A DNA stretch of 64,000 bases, taken from positions 1 to 64,000 of the forward strand of contig NZ_JASCXJ010000022.1 of assembly GCF_030271535.1 (NCBI RefSeq), read 5' to 3'. The number at the start of each line of letters is the position of its first letter. Within the stretch, counting starts at the first letter, position 1. Source of the stretch: Nocardiopsis sp. ATB16-24 (GTDB lineage Bacteria; Actinomycetota; Actinomycetes; Streptosporangiales; Streptosporangiaceae). The notes under the pieces were generated by a model. That model worked only from the letters and a program-made list of their open reading frames with translations, had not been told where the DNA came from and did no database searches. This document shows, in pieces, positions 8,486-17,000 of the stretch. A program made the position numbers and the translations under genes.

Positions 8486-8559
8486 TGGGCGCGAAGGGAC
8501 TCGAACCCCTGACCTATTGCTTGTAAGGCAATTGCTCTGACCAACTGAGCTACGCGCCC
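8486..8559 (-). tRNA. tRNA-Val (anticodon UAC)
   Basis: Reading the minus strand: GGGCGCG acceptor, TA, a D arm GCTC-AGTTGGTC-AGAGC, anticodon stem ATTGC/GCAAT with loop CTTACAA (anticodon TAC, reads GUA), variable AGGTC, T arm AGGGG-TTCGAGT-CCCTT, and acceptor CGCGCCC with discriminator A. All stems pair, allowing one wobble pair in the T stem. No CCA is encoded. tRNA genes are common integration sites, and the Shedu gene lies just downstream of its 3' end. Confidence 0.95.
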
Positions 8560-8609
8560 TTGCGTCGCACGAGATCATACCGCTTCGCGGTGGTCCTCGC
8601 GCCCAGGTC

Positions 8610-9068
8610 TCAGACGACCTCGCGCAATCGCTTCAGGTACTCCTCCACGTCGCGCGGCTCGCCGGGCCCGGTGAGGACCGACCAGCGCACGACGCCCTCC
8701 GCGTCGATCAGGAAGGTCCCCCGGCGGGCGACCCCCCGTGTGGGATCGAACACCCCGTAGTCCTCGGCCACCCGACCGTGCGGCCAAAAGTCCGACAGCA
8801 ACGCGAAGGGGAACCCCTCGCGGTCGGACCAGGTGCGCAGGGCGAAGACCGAGTCCACCGACACCGCCAGGACCTCGGCGCCGAGCTCGGCGAACTCGGC
8901 GTGACGTCGACTCAGGTCGGCGAGCTCGCCCGAGCACACCCCGGAGAAGGCCAGTGGGTAGAAGACCAACAGGACCGGGCGACCACGCAGGGAGGCCAGA
9001 CGGACGTCCTGTCCGTACTGGTCCTGAAGCGTGAACTCGGGCGCGGCGGCCCCCATGGGCACGTTCAT
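8610..9068 (-). CDS. ahpE: AhpE-type one-cysteine peroxiredoxin
   Basis: A 152-residue thioredoxin-fold peroxidase that reduces hydroperoxides. It begins MNVPMGAAAPEFTLQDQYGQ. The peroxidatic Cys sits in PLAFSGVCSGELADLSRRHA, the place and context used by mycobacterial AhpE. No resolving Cys is evident, fitting the one-Cys class, where a small-molecule thiol or mycoredoxin reduces the enzyme. The end, GPGEPRDVEEYLKRLREVV, is typical. The ATG at 9068 follows GAGGAAAG; an upstream GTG at 9110 would only add an unrelated extension. ahpE followed by the DUF3052 gene is also the order I remember at M. tuberculosis Rv2238c-Rv2239c. Confidence 0.92.
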   Translation of the reverse strand: MNVPMGAAAPEFTLQDQYGQDVRLASLRGRPVLLVFYPLAFSGVCSGELADLSRRHAEFAELGAEVLAVSVDSVFALRTWSDREGFPFALLSDFWPHGRVAEDYGVFDPTRGVARRGTFLIDAEGVVRWSVLTGPGEPRDVEEYLKRLREVV

Positions 9069-9159
9069 GTGTCGCTTTCCTCGACCCGCGATCCGCCGGA
9101 CGGCGGACATCGCTCAGTACCGCGCGCCCTCCGACGGGACGCGCGGCACCGTACACCTT

Positions 9160-9585
9160 TTATCGCTTGGGGACGACCAGGCGCGTGCCCGACCAGTCGG
9201 CGCCGACGCTGACGGCGCTGGTCTGGGAAAGTCCCGACGTCGTCGCGGCCTCGGCGACGTCGTTGGGGGACACGTGCAGTTCACGCCCGGCCTTCGGCGT
9301 CAGTACCAGGATGGTCCCGCCGTCGGCGATGGTGGTCACGGTGTCCATCAACGCGTCGGTGAGGTCGTCCTCCTCGTCGGAGCGCCACCACAGCAGTGCC
9401 GCGTCGACGTCCCCGTCGTAGTCCTCGTCGACCAGCTCCTCACCGGTGATCTCGGTGATGGAGGCGCGCAGGCCCTCGTCGACGTCGTCGTCGAAGCCGA
9501 ATTCCTGCACCACCTGACCCGGCTTGAATCCGAGTCGGTCAGCCAAGCCACGTTCGCTCTGTGCCTGGCCCGCGGTCGCGCTCAC
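9160..9585 (-). CDS. DUF3052 family protein
   Basis: A 141-residue acidic protein conserved in actinobacteria. Sequence: LADRLGFKPGQVVQEFGFDD, then DEDYDGDVDAALLWWRSDEE, DTVTTIADGGTILVLTPKAG and a final LSQTSAVSVGADWSGTRLVV. The fold resembles a small alpha/beta module and no catalytic motif is known. In many actinobacteria the gene sits near aceE (pyruvate dehydrogenase E1) and ahpE; the ahpE neighbour is seen here, aceE is not. The GTG start at 9585 follows GGAGGAGAA. The protein is probably a housekeeping accessory factor whose role is still open. Confidence 0.88.
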   Translation of the reverse strand: MSATAGQAQSERGLADRLGFKPGQVVQEFGFDDDVDEGLRASITEITGEELVDEDYDGDVDAALLWWRSDEEDDLTDALMDTVTTIADGGTILVLTPKAGRELHVSPNDVAEAATTSGLSQTSAVSVGADWSGTRLVVPKR

Positions 9586-9775
9586 GAAAGTTCTCCTCCA
9601 CAGATGGTTTTTCTCAATCTTGCCTGCACGAAGCAGTTGTCACAACGATGCCGGGCCGTTTTCGTCGCCCGTCACGTGCATTCCCGACCATCGCTGATGG
9701 CCTAGTTCACACGCTAGTGGCATGTTCCGTCAACGCGCTGCCAAACCTGCCCGGTTTCCTTTTCCCCCGACCTCC

Positions 9776-10186
9776 TCAGGAGGAGGTCAGGAAGGACAAC
9801 CGCACCCGCCGGTCCGGGTTGTCCACGTTCAGGTCGACCACGGCGATGGACTGCCAGGTGCCCAGTCCGAGTTCGCCTCCCAGGACCGGAACGGTCGTCT
9901 GGGGCGGTATGAGGGCCGGCATCACGTGCGAGCGCCCGTGCCCTGGGGATCCATGCCTGTGTCGCCACCTGTCGTCGGCCGGCAGCAGGTCGTCCAGGGT
10001 GGCGAGCAGGTCGTCGTCGGACCCCGACCCGAGTTCGATGATCGCCACACCCGCGGTGGAGTGCGGGACGAAGACGTTGAGCAGGCCGTCACCGCCCGTC
10101 CGGGCGACGAAGTCGCCGCACTCCCGGGTGATGTCGGTGATGCTCTCGGATCCACCCGTGTGCAGCTCAAGGATCTGTGTCCGCAT
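9776..10186 (-). CDS. YjbQ/UPF0047 family protein
   Basis: A 136-residue protein of the secondary thiamine-phosphate synthase (YjbQ, UPF0047) family, small beta-rich trimers. Family marks are HTGGSESITDITRECGDFVA near the start, GLLNVFVPHSTAGVAIIELG in the middle (the conserved H-S/T-T-A-G), RWRHRHGSPGHGRSHVMPAL, and LGTWQSIAVVDLNVDNPDRR at the end. The ATG at 10186 has GAAGG upstream. Weak thiamine-phosphate synthase activity is known for some members; the physiological role is uncertain. It is divergent from the PhoD-like gene. Confidence 0.9.
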   Translation of the reverse strand: MRTQILELHTGGSESITDITRECGDFVARTGGDGLLNVFVPHSTAGVAIIELGSGSDDDLLATLDDLLPADDRWRHRHGSPGHGRSHVMPALIPPQTTVPVLGGELGLGTWQSIAVVDLNVDNPDRRVRLSFLTSS

Positions 10187-10313
10187 AGCGCCACCTTCGC
10201 GCAGGTACGGCGCTCGTGCAACCACCTGTTCGCACATGTGGATGGCGTACCGCCCCATGACCGAGCATACTCATCCACCAGGGGTGCGAACCTGGACGAA
10301 GGGAGGGGAAGCG

Positions 10314-11957
10314 GTGACTGCTTCTTTACGCCTGGGCCCCCTGCTCAGGCACCCGGGGTCGACCACGGCCACGGTGTGGCTGGAGACGGACGCGCCCTGC
10401 CTGGTACGAATCCTGGTCGACGGGACCACGGTCGCGAGCGCGCGGACCTTCACCGTGCACGGTCATCACTACGCCCTCTGCACGGTCGAGGAGCTGACAC
10501 CCGGCTCACGCCGGCCCTACGAGGTGTTCCTGGACGAGGATCGGGTCTGGCCCGAGCCCGACAGTCCGTTCCCTCCCAGCACCTTGAGCACCGTGGACCC
10601 CAAGACGCCCACACGGCTGTTGTACGGCTCCTGCCGCACGCCCACAGGCGACGCCCCCGAGGGCGTGGTCCGCTACGGACCCGACATGTTGAGGGCCGCC
10701 GCACGGCTTCTGGCCGGCGAACCCGTGGAGGGCGATCCGGTCCTGCTGCTCATCGGCGACCAGGTCTACGCCGACGAGGTCCAGGAGCCCATGCTCGCCT
10801 TCCTGGCCCGGACCCGTGGACAGGACGATCCCGATGGCGCCCCCGCGGACGAGGTGGTCCGCTACGAGGAGTACGCCGAGCTGTACCGGCAGGCCTGGAG
10901 CGACCCCCAGGTGCGGTGGCTGTTGTCCACCGTGCCCACCCTGATGATCTTCGACGACCACGACGTGCGCGACGACTGGAACTCCTCCTCCGCTTGGCGC
11001 CGCGACATGGACCGGCTTCCCTGGTGGCGCACGCGCATCACCAATGCTCTGGGCTCGTACTGGGTCTACCAGCACCTGGGGAACCTGTCCCCTGAGGAGC
11101 GGGACCGGGATCCGCTGTGGAAGGCCGTGTGCGGGGTCGACGACGACGCCGCGGAGGAGGTCGACGCGTTCGCCTGGCGGGCGCACAGCGAGCCCTCCTC
11201 CTACCGGTGGAGCCACCGTCACGACCTCGGCCCGATCCGGGTCCTGGTGACCGACACCCGCTGCTCCCGGGCACTGGGCGAGGACGACCCCTCCGACGGC
11301 TCACGGTCGATCCTGGGACCCCGAGGCCACCAGTGGCTGGACGAGCACCTCACCGGTGGCCCCGAGCACGTGGTGGTCGCCTCCACCGTCCCCGTCATGC
11401 TGCCTCCGGCCGTCCACCACCTGGAGGCGTGGAACGAGGCGGTGTGCGCGGGGGCCTGGGGCCGGGCCCTGCGCGAACCGGCCGAGAGACTTCGGCGAGA
11501 GCTGGATCTAGAGCACTGGGCCGCCTTCCAGTACTCCTTCCGCCGTCTGTCAGACACGGTCGGTCGAGTCTGCCGGGGTGAGCGCGGTCCGGCGCCGTCG
11601 ACCGTGCTCTTCCTGAGCGGCGACGTACATTTCTCCTACCTGGCGCGGGTCCGGGGCGTGGGCGGCAGGGTGGCCCAGCTGGTCTCCTCCCCCCTGTGCA
11701 ACCAGGTGCCGCCCTCCATGCGCCGGATGATCCGTCTGTCGGCGAGCCGACTCCTGCAACCGGTCGGACGGATCCTGTCGTGGTCGGCCAAAGTCCCCGC
11801 ACCCGCCCTGCGCTGGCGGTTGGAGGAACCCCCGTACTTCGGCAACACCCTCGGGGAGGTCTCCTTCGACGGGCGCGAGGCGCGCGCGGCGTGGTACCAC
11901 TGCCACGAGGGCGGCGCGGACGCCCTGCCGACGGTGCGGCGTCGGGCCGAGCTCTGA
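10314..11957 (+). CDS. PhoD-like metallophosphatase
   Basis: A 547-residue PhoD-like phosphatase/phosphodiesterase. An N-terminal beta-sandwich (residues about 1-95: LGPLLRHPGSTTATVWLETD, VEELTPGSRRPYEVFLDEDR) precedes the metallophosphatase domain. Metal-site motifs are LYGSCRTP, LLLIGDQVYADEVQEPML, PTLMIFDDHDVRDDWNSSSA, LVTDTRCSR and STVLFLSGDVHFSYLARVRG. No signal peptide or Tat motif is visible, so this looks like a cytoplasmic member rather than a secreted PhoD. The GTG at 10314 follows GGGAGGGGA. The nearest gene, yjbQ, is divergent; no operon partner on this strand. Confidence 0.88.
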   Translation: MTASLRLGPLLRHPGSTTATVWLETDAPCLVRILVDGTTVASARTFTVHGHHYALCTVEELTPGSRRPYEVFLDEDRVWPEPDSPFPPSTLSTVDPKTPTRLLYGSCRTPTGDAPEGVVRYGPDMLRAAARLLAGEPVEGDPVLLLIGDQVYADEVQEPMLAFLARTRGQDDPDGAPADEVVRYEEYAELYRQAWSDPQVRWLLSTVPTLMIFDDHDVRDDWNSSSAWRRDMDRLPWWRTRITNALGSYWVYQHLGNLSPEERDRDPLWKAVCGVDDDAAEEVDAFAWRAHSEPSSYRWSHRHDLGPIRVLVTDTRCSRALGEDDPSDGSRSILGPRGHQWLDEHLTGGPEHVVVASTVPVMLPPAVHHLEAWNEAVCAGAWGRALREPAERLRRELDLEHWAAFQYSFRRLSDTVGRVCRGERGPAPSTVLFLSGDVHFSYLARVRGVGGRVAQLVSSPLCNQVPPSMRRMIRLSASRLLQPVGRILSWSAKVPAPALRWRLEEPPYFGNTLGEVSFDGREARAAWYHCHEGGADALPTVRRRAEL

Positions 11958-12000
11958 GAGTCCGACACCGCACCGTTCGTTCCCCGTGCCCGGTCCGCGG

Positions 12001-13116
12001 TCAGTGCTTGTTGGCGTGGGGGCGCCGGGTGGACGGCGTCCCGCGCCGGGTCCGGCGCACCGCGAGTCCGATCGCGCCGCCGCCCTGCCTCAGGATGGAG
12101 CGGGCCCGGTCCACGGTGTCCCACGCGACGCCGGGGAAGGGAGCGGCGCCGTCGCCGGTGCCGGCTCCGCCCGCGGTCACCGGCTCGGGCCTCCCCGTGT
12201 CCCCGCCGGTCTCCGAGCCCTCCAGGTGCGGCAGCACCCGGGTCGGACGGAGCTCGCCCTCGGCGGTGCCCGCCCGCGACGCCTCCCGCGTGGACCCTTC
12301 GCCCTCGCCGCGCTCCGACCCTTCGGAGTCCTCGGTGCCCTCACGGGAGTCGGTGGTCAGGTGGGGGAGCACCTCGGTCGCCTCCTCGTCGGCTCCGTCC
12401 AGCGGACGGAGGGGGCGGGTGCGCTCTTCGGCCGAGACGCCCTCGTCGTCGGCGCTCTGGCGCTCCTGCTCCACGGACCGTTCCCAGGCCTTCTCCTCCT
12501 CCTGCGCACGCCGCGCCTGCTTGGCGTTCTCGGCCCGCCAGGCGCGCCAGGACTTCCTCAGGGTGGTGACGATGGGCCAGGTCACCCGGGCCGGACGCGA
12601 CAGCGCGTGCCACAGGTAGGCGGTGGTGCCCCATGCCTCCATGGCGCGACGCGCCCTGGTGATGGTGAAGAAGGTGGGTATGGCCAGCAGCAGTTGCGGC
12701 CAGGCCAGCAGCAACGCGGCGAACAGGGGGTACATGCCGCCGCCCACCACCGACGCCGCGGCACCGATCACCACCAGGACCAGGGCCAGGGCGATGCGCA
12801 ACTCGGTGAACTGCCGGAAGCGGTGCAGTGAGCGTCGCGCGGACACCTGCGGGGAGAGCCCCTCGGGCAGGGGCGTGGGCTGTACCACCAGCGCCAGCAG
12901 GAGGGTCCCCACACCCACGCTCGCGGCCAGCAGGATGGTCCACCCCGAGGCGGAGAGCGTGCCGCCGACCAGGAGGTGGACCACGCCCAGCACGGGCAGT
13001 GGGGCCGGGAGCCAGAACAGCGCACGTCTGCGCAGTTCGCCCTCCTGCGTGGGTTGGAGAACGAAGTCCTTCGTCCGATGGAAGAACCGGGAGAAGATCC
13101 TCGGTCGTTCTGCCAC
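12001..13116 (-). CDS. membrane protein with long charged C-terminal tail, unknown function
   Basis: About 371 residues. Four hydrophobic helices lie in the first half: around LFWLPAPLPVLGVVHLLVGG, GWTILLAASVGVGTLLLALV, IALALVLVVIGAAASVVGGG and YPLFAALLLAWPQLLLAIPT. A basic, Trp-rich stretch follows (WGTTAYLWHALSRP, then LRKSWRAWRAENAKQARRAQ). The last 170 residues are acidic and low-complexity, with a twice-used short motif, ATEVLPHL and PTRVLPHLEG. No family recognised. The start is uncertain. The GTG at 13116 has TTGGGGG nearby, while a longer frame reaches 13215 without a ribosome site. The tail may be disordered and cytosolic. Confidence 0.7.
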   Translation of the reverse strand: MAERPRIFSRFFHRTKDFVLQPTQEGELRRRALFWLPAPLPVLGVVHLLVGGTLSASGWTILLAASVGVGTLLLALVVQPTPLPEGLSPQVSARRSLHRFRQFTELRIALALVLVVIGAAASVVGGGMYPLFAALLLAWPQLLLAIPTFFTITRARRAMEAWGTTAYLWHALSRPARVTWPIVTTLRKSWRAWRAENAKQARRAQEEEKAWERSVEQERQSADDEGVSAEERTRPLRPLDGADEEATEVLPHLTTDSREGTEDSEGSERGEGEGSTREASRAGTAEGELRPTRVLPHLEGSETGGDTGRPEPVTAGGAGTGDGAAPFPGVAWDTVDRARSILRQGGGAIGLAVRRTRRGTPSTRRPHANKH

Positions 13117-13384
13117 AGCCTTAACCCCCAAGAATGTCGTAACGGGCGGTGCGGGGACCCGCGCCCGAGGATGGAATGTCAGTTCCACCGGTCCCATCGT
13201 CCAACCGCCCACCACAAAGTTATCCCTTTTCGCGCAGCCCCCGGACGCACACGGTCAGTTACCGATATGCCCGACGCAGGTGAAACCTCCATAAGCGAGC
13301 AGACATCGAAGGCAACGATCAGGTTACGCGCTCGGTTCCCCGAATCGGTCGCGTGGCTGTTCGGCACGGCCCGGCGGCCCTCGC

Positions 13385-14644
13385 TCAGCCCTCCCCCTCC
13401 TCTGAGAGCCGGCCGAGGGCGACCGCCACCCGCAGGACGAAGGATCCACGTCCGTCGGAGGGGACTCGACCGGTGAGCTCGGCGATCCTGCTGAGCCGGT
13501 AACGGACCGTGTTCGGGTGCACGAACAGCATCCTGGCGGTGGCCTCCAGGGACGAGGCGTGCTCCAGGTACACCGACAGCGTGTCCAACAGGGGCGACCC
13601 CGCGTGCAGCAGGGGGACGTACACCTCCTCCACCAACTGGCGACGGGCCTCGGCCTCGCCCTGGAGCGCGCGTTCGGGCAGCAGGTCGTCGGCGAGCACG
13701 GGGCGCGGGGCGTCCGGCCAGGCGGCGGCCACGCGCAGCCCGTTGACGGCGGCCCGCGCGGAGGCCCCCGCGGCGTTCAGGTCGGGGACGGCCGGGCCCA
13801 CCACCACCGGCCCGGGTCCGAAGAGCCCGGCCAGGGGTTCGGCGGCCGCCGCGGGCAGTTCTTCGACCGGGTACCTGTCCCCCACGCCCACCACCACGAC
13901 CACGCGCCTGCCCTGTGTGCCGGCCAGCACGTCGTGCCCGAGGCGGCGGGCCGCCGCGCGCAGGTCGTCCAGGACCTTGCCCCCGTCGTCCTCACCGATC
14001 TCACCGACCATCGCGATGACCGGGGTGTGCGACCACCCCAGAGCCGACCCCCACGTTCGGAGTCCGTCCTCGTGGTCGCCGTGCAGCAGGGCGTCGACGA
14101 TCAGCGCCTCCAGGCGGGCGTCCCAGGCGCCTCGGGCCTCGGCCGCGCGCGCGTAGATCTTCGCGGAGCTGAAGGCCACCTCACGCGTGTAGCGCAGCAC
14201 CGCCTCGCGCAACTGCTGGGCTCCGCCGGGCGCGGCCAACTCCTCCACCTGGCCTTCGACCACGTCGATGACCACACGGATCATGTCGACGGTCTGTTGG
14301 AGGGAGACCGAACGGGTGAGTTCGCGCGGCGCGGTGCCGAAGACCTCGACGGTGATGGCGGGACGCCCGCGCTCGGGGTTGCGGAACCAGTCGACGAAGG
14401 CGGCCACACCGGACTGGGCGACCAGTCCGATCCACGACCGGTCCTCGGCCGACATGCGGCGGAACCAGGCCAGGCGCTGTTCCATGCTCGCCACGGCGGC
14501 CGTGCCGAGTGCGCCCATGGACCGCTCCAGCCGCCGTACCGTCTCGGCCCGGACACGCTCCTCCTCCACGGTCGGGACGTTCCCTCCCTCCGGGGCCGCG
14601 GCGTGCCCTCCGTCCTCCTGTCGCGACGGGGTCCCGGTGCTCAC
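13385..14644 (-). CDS. fasR: FasR-like PucR/CdaR-family activator of fatty-acid biosynthesis
   Basis: A 419-residue regulator matching the PucR-type protein that in Streptomyces sits beside and activates fabD-fabH-acpP-fabF. The C-terminal helix-turn-helix is clear: LLDTLSVYLEHASSLEATAR followed by MLFVHPNTVRYRLSRIAELT. The N-terminal part (LERSMGALGTAAVASMEQRL, VAQSGVAAFVDWFRNPERGR) and a GGDEF-like central region match FasR in outline. The GTG at 14644 follows GGAGGAAC. It is divergent from fabD across a 315-bp control region and overlaps a 27-codon leader ORF by the GTGA sequence. The gene name rests on the neighbourhood and overall architecture. Confidence 0.85.
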   Translation of the reverse strand: MSTGTPSRQEDGGHAAAPEGGNVPTVEEERVRAETVRRLERSMGALGTAAVASMEQRLAWFRRMSAEDRSWIGLVAQSGVAAFVDWFRNPERGRPAITVEVFGTAPRELTRSVSLQQTVDMIRVVIDVVEGQVEELAAPGGAQQLREAVLRYTREVAFSSAKIYARAAEARGAWDARLEALIVDALLHGDHEDGLRTWGSALGWSHTPVIAMVGEIGEDDGGKVLDDLRAAARRLGHDVLAGTQGRRVVVVVGVGDRYPVEELPAAAAEPLAGLFGPGPVVVGPAVPDLNAAGASARAAVNGLRVAAAWPDAPRPVLADDLLPERALQGEAEARRQLVEEVYVPLLHAGSPLLDTLSVYLEHASSLEATARMLFVHPNTVRYRLSRIAELTGRVPSDGRGSFVLRVAVALGRLSEEGEG

Positions 14645-14724
14645 CGTTCCTCCCCGCGGGGGCCGCCCCGGTGCTCGGACCGGGTGGAGGTCCAAAGGAC
14701 CGCCGCCCCGCATGGCTCGTTCAT
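14641..14724 (-). CDS. short leader ORF overlapping the fasR start
   Basis: An ATG at 14724 sits 7 bp after CAGGAGGG, the best ribosome site in this region. It opens 27 codons beginning MNEPCGAAVLWTSTRSEHRG and ends with a TGA sharing bases with the fasR GTG (GTGA). This is the layout of translational coupling: ribosomes finishing the leader could restart on fasR. An alternative reading is that fasR itself starts at an in-frame ATG at 14713, but that is poorly spaced from the AGGAGG. No known attenuation residues are enriched. Confidence 0.45.
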   Translation of the reverse strand: MNEPCGAAVLWTSTRSEHRGGPRGEER

Positions 14725-14959
14725 GTCGTTCCCTCCTGGAATCGATTGGTCCCCCTCCTTCGGGGAAGGGGGGAAGTCACACCCCAGGTGGACCATCGGG
14801 TGCGCGCCCGGCGTACCGTCGAAGGGCGGTCCCTCATCGGTCTTCCGGCTCGTGGCGGCACCCGTGCACCGCTTTGTGGGGTCCCCACAAACGGTACCGA
14901 GTGAACTTCGTGTGCCTCCCCATCTGACTGGTGATCTCCTACAGGGCAAGGTTGATGTC
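14645..14959. promoter_or_regulatory. fasR/fabD divergent control region
   Basis: A 315-bp gap shared by the divergent fasR and fabD genes, containing the leader ORF and the 19-bp palindrome listed separately. Bases 14748-14772 also hold a hairpin-forming CCCCCTCCTTCGGGGAAGGGGGG-like sequence (arms CCCCCTCC and GGGGAAGGGGGG region), which could be a terminator or attenuator on the fasR side. No clear -35/-10 pair is visible. Confidence 0.5.
14873..14891. promoter_or_regulatory. 19-bp perfect palindrome upstream of fabD
   Basis: TTTGTGGGG-T-CCCCACAAA is a perfect 9-bp inverted repeat around one base, 69 bp before the fabD start. Its symmetry and position fit a regulator operator, most simply FasR itself, which is known in Streptomyces to bind upstream of fabD. 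I cannot confirm that this exact motif is its site. Confidence 0.55.
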
Positions 14960-15937
14960 GTGCTTGTTATCGTTGCTCCCGGCCAAGGTGCCCAGGTTCC
15001 CGGCTTCCTCTCCCCATGGATCGAACTGCCCGGCGTCGCCGAGCAGTTGGCGGCGTGGTCGGAGGTGACCGGGCTCGACCTGGTGCGCTACGGCACCACC
15101 GCGGACGCGGAGGAGATCCGCGATACCGCCGTCGCCCAGCCCCTGCTGGTCGGCGCCGGACTGGTCGCGGCCTCCGCCATGCTCGGCCCCCTGGCCTCCC
15201 CCTCCCCCGGGCTGCCCGCGGAGCGCTCCCTGGTGGACGCGGTCGCCGGCCACAGTGTCGGCGAGTTCACCGCCGCGGCGATCGCCGGGGTGCTGAGCCC
15301 CAAGGACGCGCTGGCGTTGGTCGCCGAGCGGGGGCGGGGTATGGCCGACGCCGCCGCGCGGACCGAGACCGGTATGACCGCTGTTCTGGGCGGCGACCGC
15401 GAACAGGTACTGAAAGCCATCGCCGAGGCCGGTCTGACCCCCGCCAACGACAACGGCTCGGGACAGATCGTGGCCGCCGGCACCAAGGAGCGGCTCGCCG
15501 CGTTCGCCGAGAACCCGCCCGAGCGGGCCCGCCTTCGCCCCCTGGCGGTCGCGGGCGCCTTCCACACCGAGCACATGGCCCCGGCCGTGGAACGGGTACG
15601 CAGGACCGCGACCACCCTGTCCCCTTCCGACCCGACCGTGCCCCTGCTCTCCAACGCCGACGGAGCGGTGGTCGACGGTGGTGCGGAGTACCTGGAGCGG
15701 CTCGTCTCCCAGATCTCCTCCCCGGTGCGCTGGGACGCCTGTACACAGACCCTGGCCGACCTCGGGGTGACCGCCCTGATCGAACTCACGCCCGCGGGTA
15801 CCCTCACCGGCCTGGCCAAGCGCGCGCTGCGCGGCGTGGAGCTCCTCGCGGTGAAGACCCCCGACGACCTCGACCGCGCCACGGCCCTCATCAAGGAACA
15901 CGCCGGTTCCCCCGCGGCCGACGATCAGGAAGGCTAA
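14960..15937 (+). CDS. fabD: malonyl-CoA:ACP malonyltransferase FabD
   Basis: FabD moves malonyl from CoA to acyl carrier protein, the entry step of type II fatty-acid elongation. The 325-residue protein starts VLVIVAPGQGAQVPGFLSPW (the family's PGQG motif). The catalytic Ser lies in VAGHSVGEFTAAAIAGVLSP, the Arg in LVAERGRGMADAA, and the His in AVAGAFHTEHMAPAVERV. Starts considered were GTG at 14960, with AGGGCAAGG about 10 bp upstream, and the GTT just before it. It is the first gene of fabD-fabH-acpP-fabF; fabH begins 2 bp after its stop. Confidence 0.97.
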   Translation: MLVIVAPGQGAQVPGFLSPWIELPGVAEQLAAWSEVTGLDLVRYGTTADAEEIRDTAVAQPLLVGAGLVAASAMLGPLASPSPGLPAERSLVDAVAGHSVGEFTAAAIAGVLSPKDALALVAERGRGMADAAARTETGMTAVLGGDREQVLKAIAEAGLTPANDNGSGQIVAAGTKERLAAFAENPPERARLRPLAVAGAFHTEHMAPAVERVRRTATTLSPSDPTVPLLSNADGAVVDGGAEYLERLVSQISSPVRWDACTQTLADLGVTALIELTPAGTLTGLAKRALRGVELLAVKTPDDLDRATALIKEHAGSPAADDQEG

Positions 15938-15939
15938 GC

Positions 15940-16896
15940 ATGTTCAGCTCCCCGAGTTCTCCCGGAGGCGCGGCGATCGTCGCCTTCGGCGAGTACCAGC
16001 CCTCCCAGGTCGTCACCAACGCCGATCTGGAGAAGCGCGTCGAGACGACCGACGAGTGGATCCGCAGCCGCGTCGGGATCAAGGAACGACGCATCGCCGG
16101 CCCTGAGGACACGGTGGCCGGCATGGCCGTCGCCGCCGGCGGCAAGGCACTGGCCGCGAGCGGGCTGTCCCCCCAGGACATCGACCTCGTGATCGTGGCC
16201 ACCTGCACACCACAGGACCAGATCCCCAACACGGCCGCCACGGTCGCCGCCCGGTTGGGCGTCCCCGCCCCGGGCGCCTTCGACCTCAACGCCGCCTGCG
16301 CGGGCTTCTGCTACGCGCTGGGCGTGGCCTCGGACATGGTCCGCGCCGGCAGTTCGCGCAACGCGCTGGTCATCGGCTCGGAGAAGCTCAGCGACTGGGT
16401 GGACTGGGACGACCGCGGCACCTGTGTGATCTTCGCCGACGGGGCGGGGGCCGCGATCGTCTCGGCCTCCGAGGAGCAGGGCGTGGGTCCCGTGGTGTGG
16501 GGCTCCTCCGGCGACCGTGCCGACAAGATCTACCTGCGCGATCACCGCTACCTGTACCAGGAGGGCCAGGCCGTCTTCCGCTGGACCACCACCGAGCTGT
16601 ACAAGGTGGCCCTGGAGGCCCTGGAGCGGGCCGGGGTGCAACCCTCCGAGCTGACCGCGTTCGTCCCCCACCAGGCCAACCTGCGGATCGTGGAGTCCAT
16701 CGCCAAGAAGCTGGGAGCGCCACAAGCACTCGTGGCCCGCGATATCGTCACCGCTGGCAACACCTCCTCCGCGTCCATCCCGCTCGCACTCTCTCGCATG
16801 ATCGGACGCGGGGAACTGCCGTCGGGAAGCACCGTGCTCACTCTGGGCTTCGGCGCGGGGCTGGTCTACGCGGCTCAGGTGATCCGCATCCCCTGA
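15940..16896 (+). CDS. fabH: 3-oxoacyl-ACP synthase III FabH
   Basis: FabH starts fatty-acid chains by condensing an acyl-CoA with malonyl-ACP; in actinomycetes it usually prefers branched starters. The 318-residue protein carries the Cys-His-Asn triad: DLNAACAGFCYALGVASDMV, FVPHQANLRIVESIAKKLGA and VTAGNTSSASIPLALSRMIG. The C-terminus (GSTVLTLGFGAGLVYAAQVI) is standard. The ATG at 15940 comes 2 bp after fabD ends, with CAGGAAGG inside the end of fabD as the ribosome site, so the two are translated together. Confidence 0.97.
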   Translation: MFSSPSSPGGAAIVAFGEYQPSQVVTNADLEKRVETTDEWIRSRVGIKERRIAGPEDTVAGMAVAAGGKALAASGLSPQDIDLVIVATCTPQDQIPNTAATVAARLGVPAPGAFDLNAACAGFCYALGVASDMVRAGSSRNALVIGSEKLSDWVDWDDRGTCVIFADGAGAAIVSASEEQGVGPVVWGSSGDRADKIYLRDHRYLYQEGQAVFRWTTTELYKVALEALERAGVQPSELTAFVPHQANLRIVESIAKKLGAPQALVARDIVTAGNTSSASIPLALSRMIGRGELPSGSTVLTLGFGAGLVYAAQVIRIP

Positions 16897-17000
16897 GCAC
16901 CACCCGACTCCGCGGCGGCACCGCGGGACCGGGGCCTCACACCCATGGTCCATGCGGCGGTCCCGCACCAACACGAATCACCAAGCAAGGAGAACACGAC

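Noticed and set aside
8486..8559. Phage-type attachment repeat at the tRNA-Val 3' end
   Set aside because: I found no second copy of the tRNA 3' end near the Shedu island and no integrase gene, so integration by a phage is not supported.
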